DNA from: CAYRGE01 sp964423985
GTDB lineage: Bacteria; Patescibacteriota; Minisyncoccia; Phycocordibacterales; CAYRGE01
Direction: 5' to 3'
Length of the DNA: 8,976 nucleotides
NCBI GenBank assembly: GCA_964423985.1
Contig: CAYRGE010000022.1
Location: forward strand, 1 to 8,976
Shown here: piece by piece, positions 6,039-8,976 of the stretch
Position numbering within the stretch: the stretch's first letter is position 1
Layout of the letters: the number at the start of each line of letters is the position of its first letter
The notes under the pieces: model-generated
Told to the model about the DNA's origin: nothing
The model's database searches: none
Seen by the model: the letters and a program-made list of their open reading frames with translations, nothing else
Translations under genes and position numbers: made by a program

Positions 6039-6623
6039 ATGCAAAAATTAGAAATACCGTATTATTCACAAAGAAATATTGTTACGGATTTGAATTGGAA
6101 AGATAAATCTTGTGGAGCTGTGAATGTAAAAATGGTTTTGGAATTTTATGGTATTGGCGTGCAGATTGACAAAATAATAAAAGAAATGTTGCTTATCAAT
6201 GGCTACGACAAAATAAATGGTTGGAAACATAATTCATTGGCGATGCTTCTCAGAAACCACGGAGTTAATGCGTACCTGCAAGAATTTAGAAGCCATAATA
6301 TTGACACTGAAAACAGCGAAAGCAATGTAAGTAAATATGAAGTAGTGCTCGTTGATAGTGCTATTCTAAAAATAAAAAAAGAAATTTATGACCGCAATCC
6401 CGTGATTGTTTCAGTTTTGCCAAATTTTACAACAAATAAAGAATATCACACTATTGTTATTAGTGGCATAAAAGAAGAAAATGGACGGATAGCAGGATTA
6501 TATTACAATGACTCCGCTGCGGAAAATGAAGAAAAAGGCAAAGGACAATTCACGACAATTGAGCGTTTTCTAAAATATTGGAGAAAATTTAGTATTTTTA
6601 CATACAAACCTCATAATACATAA
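6039..6623 (+). CDS. C39-like (papain-fold) cysteine peptidase, cytoplasmic
   Basis: A 194-aa protein resembling the Peptidase_C39_2 group. It opens with EIPYYSQR (5-12), where Q11 could form the oxyanion hole. The nucleophile region is KSCGAVNVKMVLEFYG (23-38, C25), the histidine lies in EYHTIVISGI (135-144, H137) and the third residue is probably D158 or N157 in LYYNDSA. No signal peptide or membrane segment is seen, and it is not attached to an ABC transporter, so it is unlikely to be a bacteriocin-leader exporter. An upstream ATG at 6021 would add six residues and overlap pheT. The ATG at 6039 is preferred because it begins the domain cleanly, lies two bases after the pheT stop and has GGGAAG (6023-6028) 10 bases before it. 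Translational coupling to pheT is likely. The substrate is unknown. Confidence 0.85.
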   Translation: MQKLEIPYYSQRNIVTDLNWKDKSCGAVNVKMVLEFYGIGVQIDKIIKEMLLINGYDKINGWKHNSLAMLLRNHGVNAYLQEFRSHNIDTENSESNVSKYEVVLVDSAILKIKKEIYDRNPVIVSVLPNFTTNKEYHTIVISGIKEENGRIAGLYYNDSAAENEEKGKGQFTTIERFLKYWRKFSIFTYKPHNT

Positions 6624-6751
6624 AATCAAATCAAGAATTAATTTTACTTGTTAATGTTGCCATACGCTTACACTCTTATATATAAAGGATGGGTGTTGTT
6701 ATTATTTCTTGAATTTGGGAAAAATTAGACTTTTATTTTTGGTGTTTATTT

Positions 6752-6760
6752 GATATACTA
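6752..6760 (+). promoter_or_regulatory. Extended -10 promoter candidate, distal to gyrB
   Basis: TGA followed by TATACT (6755-6760) forms an extended -10 element (TGn-TATACT). It would start transcription near 6767, giving a leader of about 88 bases before gyrB. No good -35 box is seen. It lies in the 231-base gap after the C39-like gene, which is AT-rich and shows no recognisable RNA gene or strong terminator. Confidence 0.35.
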
Positions 6761-6828
6761 AATATGTCTTTAATTTTAATTATGATATTTATTTTTTAAT
6801 TTCTATAGAGTATGCAGTGGGTTAGAAT

Positions 6829-6834
6829 TATAAT
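6829..6834 (+). promoter_or_regulatory. Consensus -10 box immediately upstream of gyrB
   Basis: An exact TATAAT lies 20 bases before the gyrB ATG at 6855, predicting a leader of roughly 14 bases without a Shine-Dalgarno site. No clear -35 hexamer lies 16-18 bases upstream. It competes with the extended -10 at 6752-6760 as the gyrB promoter. Confidence 0.35.
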
Positions 6835-6854
6835 TTTTGGACTTAAATAGTAAA

Positions 6855-8927
6855 ATGGCAACAGAAAAAACTAAAAAAGAAAAACTAAAAAAGAAAGAAA
6901 ACGACAAATATACAGCAGACGACATTGTTATTTTGGAAGGACTTGAACCGGTACGCAAACGACCAGGGATGTATATTGGTTCAACAGGGGTTGAGGGACT
7001 TCATCACTTAATATGGGAAATTTTTGATAATTCTCGCGACGAGGCTATGGGTGGTTTTTGTGATCGTATAGAGATTACACTATTGCCAAATAATAAAATA
7101 CGCATTGTTGACAACGGGAGGGGTATTCCTGTAGATATACACAAAAAAACAAAAGTATCTGCTCTTGAAACCACTATGACGACACTGCATGCAGGTGGAA
7201 AGTTTGAGAACAAGAGCTACAAGGTTTCAGGTGGACTACATGGAGTTGGCGCATCAGTAGTAAATGCACTTTCTGAAAAAATGAAAGTAGAGGTGTTGCG
7301 AGACGGTAACAAATATGCTCAAGAATACAAACAAGGCAAGAAAAAAACTAGCGTTAAAAAAACAGGGAAATCAACAACAACAGGAACAATAGTTACATTT
7401 CAGCCAGACCCAGAGATATTCCATGAAATCGTATTTTCTTGGAATGACATAGTAAGTCATATGCGTCAACAGGCATATTTGGTTAAAGGTATGAATGTTT
7501 TAATTATTGATGCGCGTGACCATGAAGGAGAAATTGATTTTGAAAACACAGTATATATTGGAGATCTGAATATTGAAATACCATCAATGTCATTTTATTT
7601 TGAGGGAGGCTTAATGTCTATGGTTAGGTTTTATAATCAAAATTTTACACCTATACACAAAAAGATTTTTTACGTTGAAAAGAAAATAGGCGATATTAAT
7701 ATTGAGGTGTCTTTGCAGTATGTTGACGATATTTCTGCTAGAGAGTTTGCTTTTGCTAATAATACACATACACCAGATGGAGGAATGCATGTGACTGGTT
7801 TTAAAACAGCTCTTACAAAGCGAATAAATGAATTTGCAAAAAAGAATAAACTTATAAAAGATGGCGATAGCTTAACAGCTGATGATGTTCGCGAGGGCTT
7901 AACAGTCGCAATTTCTGTAACATTGCCAGAGGTTCAGTTTGAAGGACAAACGAAATCTAAACTTGGTAGTGTTGAGGCGCGTGGAGCAACAGAAAGAGTT
8001 TTTGGAGAGGCTTTTGTAGATTTCTTTGAAGAAAATCCTGATGAGGCTAAAGCTATTATAAATAAAGTTATTTTAGCACTTCGTGCGCGGAAAGCTGCAA
8101 AAGCTGCAAAAGATAGCATATTACGCAAGGGTGCATTAGAGGGATTTACATTACCTGGAAAGCTCGCTGATTGTCAAACAAATAAAATGGAAGAAGCAGA
8201 GCTTTTTATAGTAGAAGGAGACTCAGCTGGTGGTTCAAGTAAGCAAGGGAGAGATCGTAGAACACAAGCAATACTACCATTGAGAGGGAAAATCTTGAAT
8301 GTTGAACGCGCTCGTTTAGATAGAATGCTTTTATCAAAAGAAATTAAGGCATTAGTAATAGCATTGGGTACAGCAATAGGAGAGGCTTTTAGTCTTGAAA
8401 AACTAAGATATGGGAAAATAATCATTGCAACAGATGCTGATGTTGATGGTGCCCATATAAGAACTTTGTTATTAACACTTTTTTATAGATACTTTAAGGA
8501 ATTGATTGAGGCAGGACATGTATATGTCGCAATGCCCCCACTATACAAAATAAAGAAAGGAAGAGAGGTTGTCTATGTATATACAGAAGCAGAAAAAGAA
8601 AAAATATTACCAAAAGAAAATGCAAAAAATAGAAGTGTTGTGTCAGAGGAAGAATTAGACACAGAAGGGCAGTCAGAAAATCTAAATAAACCTGTGAAAA
8701 AAGGGATTGCAAAAGTATCCATACAGAGATATAAAGGTCTTGGAGAAATGAACCCAGAAGAACTATGGGAGACTACAATGGATCCAACCACTCGTTCAAT
8801 GAAAGTAATCAACATTAGAGATGCACAAGAGGCAGATAATGCTTTTGATGTGCTAATGGGTAAAGATGTTGCATCACGAAAAGCATTTATTCAAACTCGC
8901 GCAAAACAAGCAACGCTTGATATATAA
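6855..8927 (+). CDS. gyrB: DNA gyrase subunit B
   Basis: The ATPase and strand-passage subunit of DNA gyrase (690 aa), which with GyrA introduces negative supercoils. A lysine-rich N-terminal tail (5-18) precedes GLEPVRKRPGMYIGS (29-43). GHKL ATPase motifs are EIFDNSRDEA (55-64), DNGRGIP (86-92) and GGLHGVG (126-132), with the QTK loop at 365-367. The Toprim domain shows EGDSAGG (454-460), PLRGKILNVE (475-484) and DADVDG (527-532), giving the metal-binding set E454, D527 and D529. QRYKGLGEMN (624-633) and the C-terminus AFIQTRAKQATLDI show it is complete. It lacks the large E. coli-type C-terminal insertion but has a charged insert at about 583-618. A TTG at 6837 would add six residues; the ATG at 6855 is preferred. 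ParE is the alternative name, but the overall match is to GyrB. Confidence 0.95.
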   Translation: MATEKTKKEKLKKKENDKYTADDIVILEGLEPVRKRPGMYIGSTGVEGLHHLIWEIFDNSRDEAMGGFCDRIEITLLPNNKIRIVDNGRGIPVDIHKKTKVSALETTMTTLHAGGKFENKSYKVSGGLHGVGASVVNALSEKMKVEVLRDGNKYAQEYKQGKKKTSVKKTGKSTTTGTIVTFQPDPEIFHEIVFSWNDIVSHMRQQAYLVKGMNVLIIDARDHEGEIDFENTVYIGDLNIEIPSMSFYFEGGLMSMVRFYNQNFTPIHKKIFYVEKKIGDINIEVSLQYVDDISAREFAFANNTHTPDGGMHVTGFKTALTKRINEFAKKNKLIKDGDSLTADDVREGLTVAISVTLPEVQFEGQTKSKLGSVEARGATERVFGEAFVDFFEENPDEAKAIINKVILALRARKAAKAAKDSILRKGALEGFTLPGKLADCQTNKMEEAELFIVEGDSAGGSSKQGRDRRTQAILPLRGKILNVERARLDRMLLSKEIKALVIALGTAIGEAFSLEKLRYGKIIIATDADVDGAHIRTLLLTLFYRYFKELIEAGHVYVAMPPLYKIKKGREVVYVYTEAEKEKILPKENAKNRSVVSEEELDTEGQSENLNKPVKKGIAKVSIQRYKGLGEMNPEELWETTMDPTTRSMKVINIRDAQEADNAFDVLMGKDVASRKAFIQTRAKQATLDI

Positions 8928-8976
8928 CTAATACCAAAACAAGAACCTCCAAACTTTTGTGCACACACCACAAAAA
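8928..8976. other. Non-coding tail after gyrB
   Basis: These 49 bases between the gyrB stop and the window edge contain no hairpin followed by a T-tract and no start codon with a ribosome-binding site. Nothing further can be called. Confidence 0.5.

Noticed and set aside
6624..6854. Search of the C39-gyrB gap for a tRNA, riboswitch or small gene
   Set aside because: No cloverleaf, conserved riboswitch core or credible small frame was found. An ATG at 6689 with AAAGG before it gives only seven codons.

Overview
The window is AT-rich, tightly packed, and carries genes on the plus strand only, apart from one possible remnant at the left edge. Single-copy housekeeping genes (pheS, pheT, gyrB) sit beside small membrane-anchored redox proteins. 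Shine-Dalgarno sites are weak or absent and the PheRS subunits are pared down. This suits a bacterium with a small genome, most likely a member of the Candidate Phyla Radiation (Patescibacteria, Parcubacteria-like). That placement is an inference from gene style, not from a marker tree. The standard code fits: no in-frame TGA is read through, and the complete genes end in TAA or, once, TAG.

Layout. Positions 1-182 hold an open minus-strand frame with no start codon, perhaps a decayed gene. A slipin/stomatin-type SPFH membrane protein follows (234-1019). After a 256-base gap with a good promoter candidate comes a pair of proteins that each have one N-terminal membrane segment: a DsbA-like thioredoxin-fold protein with a CIHC active site (1276-2031) and a rhodanese with an intact CQSGQRS loop (2062-2694). 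pheS (about 2780-3529) and pheT (3646-6036) encode phenylalanyl-tRNA synthetase. They are separated by a gap with a perfect 13-bp inverted repeat and a TATAAT box placed for a leaderless pheT transcript. A C39-like papain-fold cysteine peptidase (6039-6623) starts two bases after the pheT stop. After 231 non-coding bases comes a complete gyrB (6855-8927).

The most striking feature is inside pheT. An NlpC/P60 cysteine peptidase domain of about 150 residues, with its Cys-His-His catalytic set intact, is inserted in frame in the beta-hairpin of the B5 domain. Matched against remembered bacterial PheT, this protein also lacks the N-terminal EMAP/OB tRNA-binding domain, and PheS appears to lack its N-terminal tRNA-binding coiled coil. 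The next gene encodes a second papain-fold enzyme, apparently translationally coupled to pheT. Together these suggest a reduced PheRS that has gained a cytoplasmic papain-fold hydrolase or transferase function. What that function is cannot be read from the sequence.
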